Assembly: GCF_003390925.1 (NCBI RefSeq)
Contig: NZ_QUBS01000084.1
Location: forward strand, 213,271-277,270
Direction: 5' to 3'
From: Trinickia diaoshuihuensis
Lineage (GTDB): Bacteria > Pseudomonadota > Gammaproteobacteria > Burkholderiales > Burkholderiaceae
DNA length: 64,000 nucleotides
Part shown: piece by piece, positions 43,014 through 50,554 of the stretch
How the letters are laid out: each line of letters opens with the position of its first letter
Position numbering within the stretch: position 1 is the stretch's first letter
The notes under the pieces: generated by a model
The model's input: the letters and a program-made list of their open reading frames with translations, nothing else
Databases searched by the model: none
What the model was told of the DNA's origin: nothing
Made by a program: the position numbers and the translations under genes

Positions 43014-44384
43014 CTAGTGCGGACGTCCCCGGTTGATCCAATCCTGAGTCTTGCCGATCCGTAGGCGGTAGCGGGCGCAGTTGTATGCCTCTAAGTGCGT
43101 CAACTCCGCATTGAGCATGGCGCGAAATGCGGCGGCGTCGGCAGCCGGGATGCTGATTGCCTCAACGGCACGTTCCAGCGTTTCCCCGAAAAAGACTATC
43201 TGGCGAATCGCTTCGCCGAGTTGCTCGCGGTAACGCACGCGCAATGGGTCGGGTACGCCCATGGCTTCGACGACGGCCTGGTACTTCGCGACCGACCGGC
43301 GGTAGGTCCATTCGAACAACTCCACGGCGACAGTCGTATCCAGCCGTTCGTAGACACCCAGCATCGCCAGTGCGTAGTCGGACTGCCCCACGTCGATAAA
43401 TGAAAGCGGAGAACAGTTCGCGAGCATGAGCGGCATATTGGCGGCCAGGCGGCTGGTTCGCTTATTGCCATCGACGAAAGGTTGCAAATACGCGAGATGA
43501 ACCCACAAGAAGAATGCGGCTTCGACCGGGTTGCGGATGAGCCGCGCCTTTCCGACGATTTTCTCCAGAGTCTCTTCGAGCAGGCTTGGAACCTGACTCG
43601 GTACATAAACCGTGTCTTGGATGTTGACGATCTTTTGGCGAATGGCACCAAGATCGGCGGGATCCAGCAGCAGATCGCGCATCAACACGCTCTGCAGGTT
43701 GCGCACGATGGGAACCGAGATGCCATCGGTGGGCACTGCGTCGACCATGAACTCGATGGCTTCCTTGTGGTTCAGGAGCATGATAGCGTCGCGGTCATCG
43801 CTTTCGGAGCGCCCCTTCTCGAACAGTGCGCGCGTGTCCAGTAGGCTCTTGCGGTTGCCCTCGAGACGCGACGAATACCAAGAGAGGTCGATCAGCAATT
43901 GCTCCAGCACTTTACGGGCATAAGTGCCGGCGGGCTGCTGGTCTTTGGACTTGCCGATCTCATAGAGCTGCACCGCCAGTGCGGCCGGCAGCAAACTAGA
44001 CACATTCGGCTCATAGCTGTCCACGTACGACCACTGATAGGAGACGGGATGACGCGCGCCTAGCGGTACGGACAATGCGTCGATAAGCTGGCGCGCGGCG
44101 CTGCTCCATGTCGGCGATACGTATTTCTCTGCCCCTTGGACCGGACCTGGTGCGACGTTCTCCCGCTCCGGCGCTCGCTCAGGTAAGCGATACGTCACCG
44201 ATCGGCCTGCACCTTGCCGCTCGAGCGAGCCGAGCGCCACCAAGTGGGCCAGGGCGCGATTCACGGTAGCTCGCGGGCGACCGATATGGACTTCGATGGC
44301 GCTGGCGGAGAGCCCCAATGGGTTGCTTCGCTGCTGATCAGCGATATAGTCAAGGATCGCCTGATGAAGCGGTTGAAGTGACAT
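43014..44384 (-). CDS. Fic-domain protein with N-terminal winged HTH, catalytic His replaced by Gln
   Basis: The 456-residue protein starts at ATG 44384 (MSLQPLHQ). Residues 1-65 are a winged helix (GLSASAIEVHIGRPRATVNRALAHLVALGSLERQG), then a Fic domain. An inhibitory-helix motif SxxxEG occurs at 171-176 (SSRLEG). The Fic loop reads QPFVDGNKR at 301-309, where the canonical motif is HPFxxGNGR; the His that activates the target hydroxyl is Gln (codon CAA at 43482-43484). AMPylation by the usual route is therefore doubtful. The promoter region carries five AAGCTT boxes (44401-44476), suggesting DNA binding and autoregulation. I recall similar QPF-NKR Fic proteins, so this is a subfamily and not a lone mutation. 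Confidence 0.85.
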   Translation of the reverse strand: MSLQPLHQAILDYIADQQRSNPLGLSASAIEVHIGRPRATVNRALAHLVALGSLERQGAGRSVTYRLPERAPERENVAPGPVQGAEKYVSPTWSSAARQLIDALSVPLGARHPVSYQWSYVDSYEPNVSSLLPAALAVQLYEIGKSKDQQPAGTYARKVLEQLLIDLSWYSSRLEGNRKSLLDTRALFEKGRSESDDRDAIMLLNHKEAIEFMVDAVPTDGISVPIVRNLQSVLMRDLLLDPADLGAIRQKIVNIQDTVYVPSQVPSLLEETLEKIVGKARLIRNPVEAAFFLWVHLAYLQPFVDGNKRTSRLAANMPLMLANCSPLSFIDVGQSDYALAMLGVYERLDTTVAVELFEWTYRRSVAKYQAVVEAMGVPDPLRVRYREQLGEAIRQIVFFGETLERAVEAISIPAADAAAFRAMLNAELTHLEAYNCARYRLRIGKTQDWINRGRPH

Positions 44385-44400
44385 AGCCGGGTCGAATGAG

Positions 44401-44476
44401 AAGCTTATCAAAGCTTATCACTTTAGTGATAAGCTTGTCAGTGTTTTGATAAGCTTATCGGCATTTTGATAAGCTT
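44401..44476. repeat. Five AAGCTT-centred repeats phased at 10/20/20/20 bp upstream of fic
   Basis: AAGCTT cores start at 44401, 44411, 44431, 44451 and 44471. The first two are AAGCTTATCA; the last three are preceded by TGAT (TGATAAGCTT). The fourth is a full 12-bp palindrome GATAAGCTTATC (44448-44459). Every core lies a whole number of helical turns from the others, so a bound regulator would line up on one face of the DNA. The array begins 17 bases upstream of the fic start and ends before the 3' end of the araC-type gene, so it serves fic only. Confidence 0.85.
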
Positions 44477-44545
44477 TCAGGGCTTTCGACGCCTCCGATT
44501 ACTTCCGTCCCTATCGCGCCGTTCGGCGTCCTGAACCGCCTCAAT

Positions 44546-45442
44546 TCAATCGACCACCGCCAATTCCTGCGAGGCTCGAAGCCGGGCGATGTCGCGCGCC
44601 GGTGATTCGCCAAAGTGGCGGCGATACTCGCGACTGAACTGCGACGTGCTTTCGTAACCCACGCGCAATGCGGCGGTCGCGACGTCGATATGCTGGACCA
44701 GCATGAGGCTGCGCGCGTCCTGCAGCCTGAGCTGCTTCTGGAATTGCAGCGGCGTCATGGCCGTCACCGCGCGAAAGTGCTCGTGCAGACTCGACGGACT
44801 CATACCCACTTGCGCCGCAAGCTGCTCGATACTGAACCGATCCCGGAAGTTTTGTCCGATCCATGCGATCGCGCGGCACACTAGGGCCAGCCGCCCCTGG
44901 CTCGTGGTGATGTGGCGCATCCTCGCGCCGTCAGGGCCCGCGAGCAGGTGATACAGAATCTCCTGTTCCGCAAGCGGCCCGAGCAAGGGCAGCGCCGCCG
45001 GATCGTCGAGCAGACGAACCAGACGTAGCGCCGCGTCCAGCAGACCGGTGCCGGCCTCGGACACCGTTTTGTCTATCGGTGCGGATGGCGCTTGCGGTGG
45101 TGGCACGCGCAGCGCCAAGTTGCCGAGCATGACCGGATCGAAATCAAGATACAGACACAGATACGGCTTGCGAGGCGTCGCCTCGATCACGCGCCCTATC
45201 GCCGGCAGGTCGTACGTCACGACGCTATAGCGCCCCGGGGCATATTCGAATACGCGATCGCCGGACGTGACTTCCTTGCGCCCCTGCACGACGAGGCACA
45301 GTTGCGGGCGGTAGACGTTCGGCATCGGCATCGTCAACGTCGAGGATCGAGCAAACGTCACGCGTTCGATGGGCGTCGCGTGGAAGCCGTCCTCCGAGAG
45401 GTGCCGGGTCATCGCGTCCGCGAGTTCGGTCAGTGTTTCCAT
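44546..45442 (-). CDS. AraC-family transcriptional regulator
   Basis: The 298-residue regulator has an N-terminal AraC_N-type sensor domain (VYRPQLCLVVQGRKEVTSGDRVFEYAPGRYSVVTYDLP) and two C-terminal HTH motifs (FSIEQLAAQVGMSPSSLHEHFRAVTAMTPLQFQKQLRL and IDVATAALRVGYESTSQFSREYRRHFG). Start ATG 45442 (METLTEL) is preferred over an upstream in-frame start. It is divergent from an aldo/keto reductase gene 132 bases away and probably controls it, a common pairing. The effector is unknown. Confidence 0.9.
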   Translation of the reverse strand: METLTELADAMTRHLSEDGFHATPIERVTFARSSTLTMPMPNVYRPQLCLVVQGRKEVTSGDRVFEYAPGRYSVVTYDLPAIGRVIEATPRKPYLCLYLDFDPVMLGNLALRVPPPQAPSAPIDKTVSEAGTGLLDAALRLVRLLDDPAALPLLGPLAEQEILYHLLAGPDGARMRHITTSQGRLALVCRAIAWIGQNFRDRFSIEQLAAQVGMSPSSLHEHFRAVTAMTPLQFQKQLRLQDARSLMLVQHIDVATAALRVGYESTSQFSREYRRHFGESPARDIARLRASQELAVVD

Positions 45443-45574
45443 GAAACTGACAGCTTCTGGAGGATTGGGCAGCAATGGCGGCGCATCCGGCTCACGGTTC
45501 CGCGTTGCCGCGGGTCACAGTATCGGCAGCAGCCGTGTCGCAGGATTCGGCCGCGGAACAACCGTGGAGCATAT

Positions 45575-46528
45575 ATGACAATCGACAATCTGAAGAACCC
45601 CACGATCGCACTGGGCACGTGGGCTTGGGGCGACAGCGGAGAGATCGGCAACGGATACTTCGGCAGCGAACTGACCCAGATTGAACTGGGGGAGATGGTC
45701 GACAAGGCGCAGGCGGCCGGGCTCACCCTTTGGGATACCGCCCGAGTGTACGGCATGGGCCGTTCCGAGACCGTACTTGGCGAGGTGCTAAAGCGCTACG
45801 CCCGCGGCGAATATCAACTCTCGACCAAATTCACGCCGCAGATCGCGGGAACCAGCGATGATCCGGTGGCCGATATGTTGGAGCAGAGCCTGGCTAATCT
45901 TCGCACCGACTACATCGATCTCTACTGGATTCACAACCCGGCCGATGTGCGGCGGTGGACTCCACACCTCGTTCCGTTACTCAAAAGCGGGAAGGTGAAG
46001 CATGTCGGCGTGTCGAATCACAACCTCAGCGAAATCAAGCTCGCGAACCAGATTCTCGGTGACGCCGGGTTTCGGGTGGAGGCCGTCCAGAACCACTATA
46101 GCCTTCTGTATCGCGGCTCCGAGCGCGCGGGGATCGTCGATTACTGCCGCAACGAAGGCATCCCGTTCTTCGCCTATATGGTTCTCGAACAGGGTGCCTT
46201 GACGGGCAAGTACGGTCCCGAGAATCCGCTGCCGCAGGGCAGTACCCGGGCGGAAAATTACAACGGCGTGCTGCCTACGTTGAAAGCGCTGACGGATAAG
46301 CTTGCGTCGATCGGCCGGAGCTACGGCGCCGAAGCCGCTGACGTAGCGGTGGCGTGGGCCATCGCCAAGGGCGCGACACCGATCGTCGGCGTGACGAAGC
46401 CTCGGCATATAGAGGGGCTGATCAGAGCCCGGCGTATCACGCTCAGCAGCGGCGACATTGCGGAGCTGGAAGCGCTCGCCCGGGCGGCTAACGTCAATAC
46501 GCGCGGGTGGTGGGAGCAGGAAATGTGA
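45575..46528 (+). CDS. Aldo/keto reductase
   Basis: The 317-residue (beta/alpha)8-barrel NADPH-dependent reductase has the active-site tetrad segments DTARVYGMGRSE (Asp, Tyr), LSTKFTPQ (Lys) and LYWIHNP (His), and the C-terminal cofactor region GATPIVGVTKPRHIEG. It resembles general stress or detoxifying AKRs that reduce aldehydes and ketones. ATG 45575 is preceded by GTGGAGC. The divergent AraC-type gene is its likely regulator. The substrate is unknown. Confidence 0.88.
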   Translation: MTIDNLKNPTIALGTWAWGDSGEIGNGYFGSELTQIELGEMVDKAQAAGLTLWDTARVYGMGRSETVLGEVLKRYARGEYQLSTKFTPQIAGTSDDPVADMLEQSLANLRTDYIDLYWIHNPADVRRWTPHLVPLLKSGKVKHVGVSNHNLSEIKLANQILGDAGFRVEAVQNHYSLLYRGSERAGIVDYCRNEGIPFFAYMVLEQGALTGKYGPENPLPQGSTRAENYNGVLPTLKALTDKLASIGRSYGAEAADVAVAWAIAKGATPIVGVTKPRHIEGLIRARRITLSSGDIAELEALARAANVNTRGWWEQEM

Positions 46529-46723
46529 GTCCGATACCGCTGTTCCCAACGCGAGGCTCGTCAGCTTTTGTCAGACAAAGCCTACATGCATCCCGTCGAT
46601 CCTACACACGTCTCCGCCTTCGCTGATTTCGCTAAACCGCGCCGTCGACCATAGTGAAGTCATCGAACGACGCCGCTTGCAACGCCTCCCCGAACAACCA
46701 GCGGCCGTCGTGGGAGACAGATC

Positions 46724-47146
46724 ATGAAGACGATTCGCTTTTTGACGCATCAGGAAATTTTCGACGAGGTTGTCGCCCATTTGAACACGCAGCGCGGCGC
46801 CGCATTGCTGCCGCGAGGCGGCGGCGCCTACCGCGGCGCATGCGGTGGCTGCCCGGTCGGGCACTTTATTCGTCCGGCGGATTATTCAACCGCGATGGAA
46901 GGTGTGCCGGTGCGATATGTGATTGGTTCCGCAAACCATCCGCACTATATGGATGCCGGTATCGCCGCGCTGCGTAAAGCGTTGCTGAAAGCGAAGATCA
47001 ATGTCTACGAGGAACGGACGGTCGCGCTGATGAGCTGCCTGCAGAATGTCCACGACGCCTTTGGCGTATGGGAATGGCAAGATCGCCTGCAATCGATCGC
47101 TCGGGAGTTTGGCCTCGCAGCGGATGGGCTTAAGGTTGCTGCGTAG
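46724..47146 (+). CDS. Hypothetical protein with a CGGC motif
   Basis: A 140-residue soluble protein of unrecognised family, starting at ATG 46724 after GTGGGAGACAGATC. It contains RGACGGCPVGHFIRPADYS near residue 40, with a CxxC-type pair, and YVIGSANHPHYMDAGIAALRKALLKAKINVYEE in the middle. No signal peptide or membrane helix is visible. The 195-base gap upstream holds nothing else recognisable. It is followed closely by the terminator at 47172-47196, which would also have ended the ancestral tRNA-Met transcript from the opposite side. Confidence 0.65.
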   Translation: MKTIRFLTHQEIFDEVVAHLNTQRGAALLPRGGGAYRGACGGCPVGHFIRPADYSTAMEGVPVRYVIGSANHPHYMDAGIAALRKALLKAKINVYEERTVALMSCLQNVHDAFGVWEWQDRLQSIAREFGLAADGLKVAA

Positions 47147-47171
47147 ACCCTAGCCCTCAACTTGAAACGAC

Positions 47172-47196
47172 AAAAAGCCCGCGAAGCGGGCTTTTT
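47172..47196. terminator. Bidirectional rho-independent terminator (ancestral tRNA-Met terminator)
   Basis: AAAAAGCCCGC (47172-47182), loop GAA, GCGGGCTTTTT (47186-47196). T runs exist in both directions. It ends the hypothetical gene on the plus strand. Reading from the minus strand it follows the truncated tRNA-Met 3' end at 47202-47222, so it was probably the tRNA terminator before island insertion. Confidence 0.9.
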
Positions 47197-47200
47197 GAAA

Positions 47201-47222
47201 TTGGTGGCGAATCAGAGACTTG
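47201..47222 (-). mobile_element. Island attachment site, distal copy (tRNA-Met 3' fragment)
   Basis: This 22-base segment matches 53414-53435 at 20 of 22 positions and corresponds to the 3' end of tRNA-Met including CCA. It marks the far boundary of the integrated island; the intact tRNA and integrase are at the other end. The mismatches are at 47216 (A for G) and 47221 (T for C). Confidence 0.85.
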
Positions 47223-47412
47223 TGCCCCGATGAACTGCCAACCAAAGAAAATTCCTTACAAATCAAAGGATTCGGCTCAACTTTTGCGGCGTCAAAGCGT
47301 CAAAAGCTTTGGTGGCCCAACTGTACCACCCGTCCCCACATCCGTCTACGAAGGTTCTTCTTCACGACTGCGCGATCTTTGAGCAAGACGCCGTCCCGCC
47401 GTTGGGAAATCC

Positions 47413-47428
47413 CTGTATATTCGTACAG
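47413..47428. promoter_or_regulatory. LexA/SOS box upstream of the CBASS operon
   Basis: CTGTATATTCGTACAG matches the LexA pattern CTGT-N8-ACAG with outer bases identical to the box in front of recA at 58033-58048 in this same window. It ends 26 bases before the CD-NTase start, in the promoter zone. This suggests LexA repression and induction by DNA damage. Confidence 0.72.
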
Positions 47429-47454
47429 CATCTGGTCCGAGAAATGGGGTCGTT

Positions 47455-48573
47455 ATGTCCTCGAATGCTCTAAATGGCTTGCCACTGGCTGCGTTGCTTG
47501 CAGGACAGGATGCGCTATCTGCGGCGCTGGGGCCCACGCTCCCACAGAGCACGACCTACTTTTCGCCACCGGCCCTCGGTCTCGGGTTATTGGGGCAGAG
47601 TCCAAGCAATTCTGTGGGCATATCGACGCTACTTGGCGGACTTACGCAATTGCCACCACCGCCGGTGGTCGATAACGGACCAGGATGGATCTACGTCACT
47701 AGGAGATTCAGGACATTCCTTGACAACCTCGCGTTGACGTCGAATCAGGTCGCAGACGGGCAGACAAAGTTTGGGGGCGTGGTTTCATGCCTTAACGCGG
47801 CCTACCATGGACACAACTCCGAAACGCTGAACGCGTTTTACATCGGCTCGTGGGCCAAGCAAACTCGCATCCGTCCGCCGCGAGATGTCGACCTGTATTT
47901 CCTGCTTCCGCTTTCTGCCTATCATCGTTTCCAAGGCTATCAAGGGAACAAGCAGTCGGCCCTATTGCAGGAGGTTAAGGCGAAATTGCTTCAGACTTAT
48001 CCGAGGACCAATATCAGAGGCGATGGCCCGGTCGTTTTGGTAGGCTTCGATAGCTATAACGTTGAGGTTGTCCCTGCGTTCCTCTACGACGCTGGTGACC
48101 GTTCCTACTACGTGTGTGACACAAAGAACGGTGGTCGATACATGACAACTAAGCCGTTGCACGAGGTCGATGCGATCGCGGCGGCTGATGCTAGAAATTC
48201 GAACAACGTGCGGCGTCTGGTGCGAATGCTGAAGGCGTGGCAAGCGTGGTGCTCGGTGCCTATTAAGTCGTTCTATTTGGAACTACTAGCAGTCGAATTT
48301 ATGGACCAATGCCCATGGCGGCAGAACGACTACTTTTACTACGACTGGATCAGCCGCGACTTCTTCGGATGGTTGATTTCCAAGGCGAATACATTCGTTT
48401 TGGCACCAGGCACGTTCGAACTGCTCTGGCTGGGTGACGCGTGGAAATCGCGTGCCGAAACGGCTTATGCCCGTGCAATAAAAGCTTGCCAGTATGAACG
48501 CTCCAATACGCAGGGAGCCGCTGGCGACGAATGGCAGAAGATTTTCGGGTTCGACATACCAAAGTGGGTCTGA
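47455..48573 (+). CDS. CBASS CD-NTase (SMODS nucleotidyltransferase)
   Basis: The 372-residue protein has the cGAS/DncV-like nucleotidyltransferase signature: GS at 131-132 (FYIGSWAKQTRIRPPRDVDLYF), acidic pair D144/D146 and third acid E204 (YNVEVVPAF). A helical OAS-like C-terminal part follows. It should make a cyclic di- or trinucleotide when phage infection is sensed. The first 75 residues are a low-complexity extension not typical of the family; a downstream start is possible but no better codon was found. The stop overlaps the start of the SLATT effector gene. Low GC, first cargo gene of the tRNA-Met island, behind a LexA box. Confidence 0.85.
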   Translation: MSSNALNGLPLAALLAGQDALSAALGPTLPQSTTYFSPPALGLGLLGQSPSNSVGISTLLGGLTQLPPPPVVDNGPGWIYVTRRFRTFLDNLALTSNQVADGQTKFGGVVSCLNAAYHGHNSETLNAFYIGSWAKQTRIRPPRDVDLYFLLPLSAYHRFQGYQGNKQSALLQEVKAKLLQTYPRTNIRGDGPVVLVGFDSYNVEVVPAFLYDAGDRSYYVCDTKNGGRYMTTKPLHEVDAIAAADARNSNNVRRLVRMLKAWQAWCSVPIKSFYLELLAVEFMDQCPWRQNDYFYYDWISRDFFGWLISKANTFVLAPGTFELLWLGDAWKSRAETAYARAIKACQYERSNTQGAAGDEWQKIFGFDIPKWV

Positions 48574-49076
48574 TGGAACAACGTACGGAAGAAATCATCG
48601 CTGAATGCCGAAGGCAAGAAGAGTCATGCCTTTATACGTCTACTGCTCTTTATGAGTGGTTGAAGGTGATCCGATTTTGGCGTATGACGTTCGTCGTTCT
48701 GCCAATTATTTTGGGATCGCTCGCAGGCGCAAAGGTTTTGGTCAAGTACCCATCACTTGACTGGCTCACGGCAGGGGCTGCATTGCTTGCTGGCTTGTTT
48801 CCTGCGATTTTCAAAGCTCTCGACCTTGATGTTAGTATGAAGTCGATTTCGGATAGCGCAAGTCGATTCAAGGTCCTGCAGGACCGTTTTCGCCAGACAT
48901 CGCGGATCAGCGCGACAAAACCTGAAGATGAGCTTGAAGAAGAGTTCAAGGCTTTGATGGAGCGCATGGACGATGCACGTATGGTAAATCCGGTTATTCC
49001 TGAGCGCTATTTCAGGTGTGCGCAAAAGAAGATCAAGTCCGGGGACTACAAGTTCGATGGCGTTGTGAGTGAGTGA
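48573..49076 (+). CDS. SLATT-domain two-TM effector of the CBASS system
   Basis: A 167-residue protein starting at ATG 48573 (TGATG overlap with the CD-NTase stop), with an N-terminal helix, two adjacent membrane helices at about 38-57 (MTFVVLPIILGSLAGAKVLV) and 64-83 (WLTAGAALLAGLFPAIFKAL), and a long amphipathic C-terminal helix region. This layout is that of the SMODS- and SLOG-associating 2TM (SLATT) effectors, predicted to form pores or disrupt the inner membrane on sensing the nucleotide signal, killing the infected cell. The type of CBASS would be the simple two-gene form; no Cap2/Cap3 genes are present. Confidence 0.8.
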   Translation: MEQRTEEIIAECRRQEESCLYTSTALYEWLKVIRFWRMTFVVLPIILGSLAGAKVLVKYPSLDWLTAGAALLAGLFPAIFKALDLDVSMKSISDSASRFKVLQDRFRQTSRISATKPEDELEEEFKALMERMDDARMVNPVIPERYFRCAQKKIKSGDYKFDGVVSE

Positions 49077-49155
49077 GTAAGAACGAACCGCGCATTTGTT
49101 AAAAGTGGAACCTATAGGCGATGTCAATTTCTGCTGTTATTTTCTAGATAATTGG

Positions 49156-49473
49156 TTACCCTGTTGTTGAGTATTTTGGTTTTAAGTTTCCCCGCTTAAT
49201 TCCTTGTTGGGGAACAACAATCACGGAGCGACGAATTCCACGAGCAATGAACACAACGGCCCAAACGAATAACCCGAGCATGACCACACCAACAAGTGAA
49301 GCGCTATAAAGCACTGCGGCGGTAATGAGCAGATAAAAAGCTGCGGGCAAGGTGAGTAGTGCAATGTGTCCCGTGAAACCTGGTGCGTGATGTCCCTTGT
49401 TCCGGTAGGTGATGAGCAAACTTCCGTCGGCCTGCCGTGCGGTTGTGTACTCAGCCGAGAACGTGCTTTCCAT
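49156..49473 (-). CDS. Small two-TM membrane protein of unknown function
   Basis: A 105-residue protein with a short polar N-terminus (MESTFSAEYTTARQADGSLLITYRNKGHHAPG) and two hydrophobic segments (ALLTLPAAFYLLITAAVLYSA and LVGVVMLGLFVWAVVFIARGI). The family is not recognised. It is convergent with the CBASS operon, 79 bases away, and divergent from the XRE gene, within the island. The weak start context and small size leave some doubt that it is expressed. Confidence 0.55.
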   Translation of the reverse strand: MESTFSAEYTTARQADGSLLITYRNKGHHAPGFTGHIALLTLPAAFYLLITAAVLYSASLVGVVMLGLFVWAVVFIARGIRRSVIVVPQQGIKRGNLKPKYSTTG

Positions 49474-49632
49474 GGTTTTTTCTTGTTGAGGACAAACGGA
49501 TCCTTCCGCAGCGCGTTGGCACTCTGCGGATAAAGTCTCTTTATGCTACCTACAGAGTGACATTGCAACCTTAGAGCGACTGCATGTCAAGACGTAGCAC
49601 TGCGACTATTGAAGTAGCGTTGGAGGGATGCT

Positions 49633-49980
49633 ATGGACAAGGATGCAGAGATTGCGTTAGCTGAAGCTGTGGGCCGGAGCGTTAGGGCACGTCGGGAGCA
49701 GGCTGGCTACACACAAGAGCAGGTGGCTGAGGCGCTTGGCCTGCAACGGGAAGCTGTTGCTCCGGTGGAGCGAGGCACGGCAATACCGACTGTGGTTCGA
49801 CTGGTTGAATTGGCTGAGCTATTCGGCTGCAACATCGATGCGCTGTTGCTTGAGTCGTCCATACGGGCGGACGATCAGGCTAGGGCGATGGCGAAGATCT
49901 TGGATGGGCTGTTCCTCAAGGACAGGCAAATGCTCGTCAGAGGATTGCAGGAATTGGCTTCGCGGTTTCGTGAGAAATAG
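49633..49980 (+). CDS. XRE-family HTH transcriptional regulator
   Basis: The 115-residue regulator has a Cro/C1-type HTH (VGRSVRARREQAGYTQEQVAEALGLQREAVAPVERGTAIPTVVRLVELAELF) at about residues 12-66 and a short C-terminal helical part. ATG 49633 follows GGAGGGATGC. As the only HTH protein of the island besides the integrase it may control island or neighbouring genes. The sequence around it is mid-GC. No operator was identified in its 159-base upstream gap. Confidence 0.83.
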   Translation: MDKDAEIALAEAVGRSVRARREQAGYTQEQVAEALGLQREAVAPVERGTAIPTVVRLVELAELFGCNIDALLLESSIRADDQARAMAKILDGLFLKDRQMLVRGLQELASRFREK

Positions 49981-49995
49981 TGGCAGGGCAGCAAC

Positions 49996-50487
49996 TCAGG
50001 TCGTTCGAACTGACGCACTACCCCCTATCTCACTTATGTGCTTCATCAACTCCGTCCAGCGTTCGATGCATTCCTCTGCGAGCTCAAGGGCGTCAATGAA
50101 GCCCGATGACGTGCCGATCAAGTATCGAGCTTTTGTGATTTCGAGACCACCCGAGCCAGTGAGCCAGGTACTAGAGGAATACTGACTGTACGATATATGA
50201 GGCTCGCGACCCGTGCGAGTACGTTCAAGTCGGAAGTGTTTGGTCCCGTTGCATAGATCGGCACAAATCTTCAAACACTCGTTTTTGTTGATGAACTGGT
50301 CCACTTCTTTCGCTGTAACGCCGACCGTGTTTGAATGAATGATCCAATCTCTCACGTGATAGCAGTGCATAAAGAACGAAAGAATATCGTCTGCGCACTC
50401 TTCCTTGCTACGGCTCGTTGAGTCGACGCCTTGATAGACAGCTCGCAATCGCTGAAGATATCGCTTCGCTCGTTCAAGTTGTTCCAA
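49996..50487 (-). CDS. Island protein of unknown function, possible HEPN-like fold
   Basis: A 163-residue protein read from a TTG start at 50487 (MEQLERAKRYLQRL). The segment FFMHCYHVRDWIIHSN followed by LKICADLCNGTKHF resembles a group of uncharacterised helical proteins often compared with HEPN domains, but the RxxxxH ribonuclease motif is not clear. It is the last of three minus-strand genes in the island. Family not recognised with confidence. The start codon is uncertain because no in-frame ATG is nearby. Confidence 0.6.
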   Translation of the reverse strand: MEQLERAKRYLQRLRAVYQGVDSTSRSKEECADDILSFFMHCYHVRDWIIHSNTVGVTAKEVDQFINKNECLKICADLCNGTKHFRLERTRTGREPHISYSQYSSSTWLTGSGGLEITKARYLIGTSSGFIDALELAEECIERWTELMKHISEIGGSASVRTT

Positions 50488-50554
50488 GTTGTCTTCTCTC
50501 GCGTTTCAATGTTTCCCGGCTTCGCAGGGGATCTGTTAACGAAACGCTGGCGAG

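Noticed and set aside
44401..44476. Repeat array considered as a CRISPR or replication origin
   Set aside because: Units are only 6-10 bases with no unique spacers, no cas genes or replication initiator is present, and the phasing fits an operator.
46996..47170. Frames near 47 kb examined for a toxin-antitoxin pair
   Set aside because: No second small gene with a ribosome-binding site or recognisable toxin motif was found.
47201..47222. Possible second tRNA gene
   Set aside because: Only the 3' end of tRNA-Met is present, with two mismatches and no remaining cloverleaf; it is an attachment remnant.
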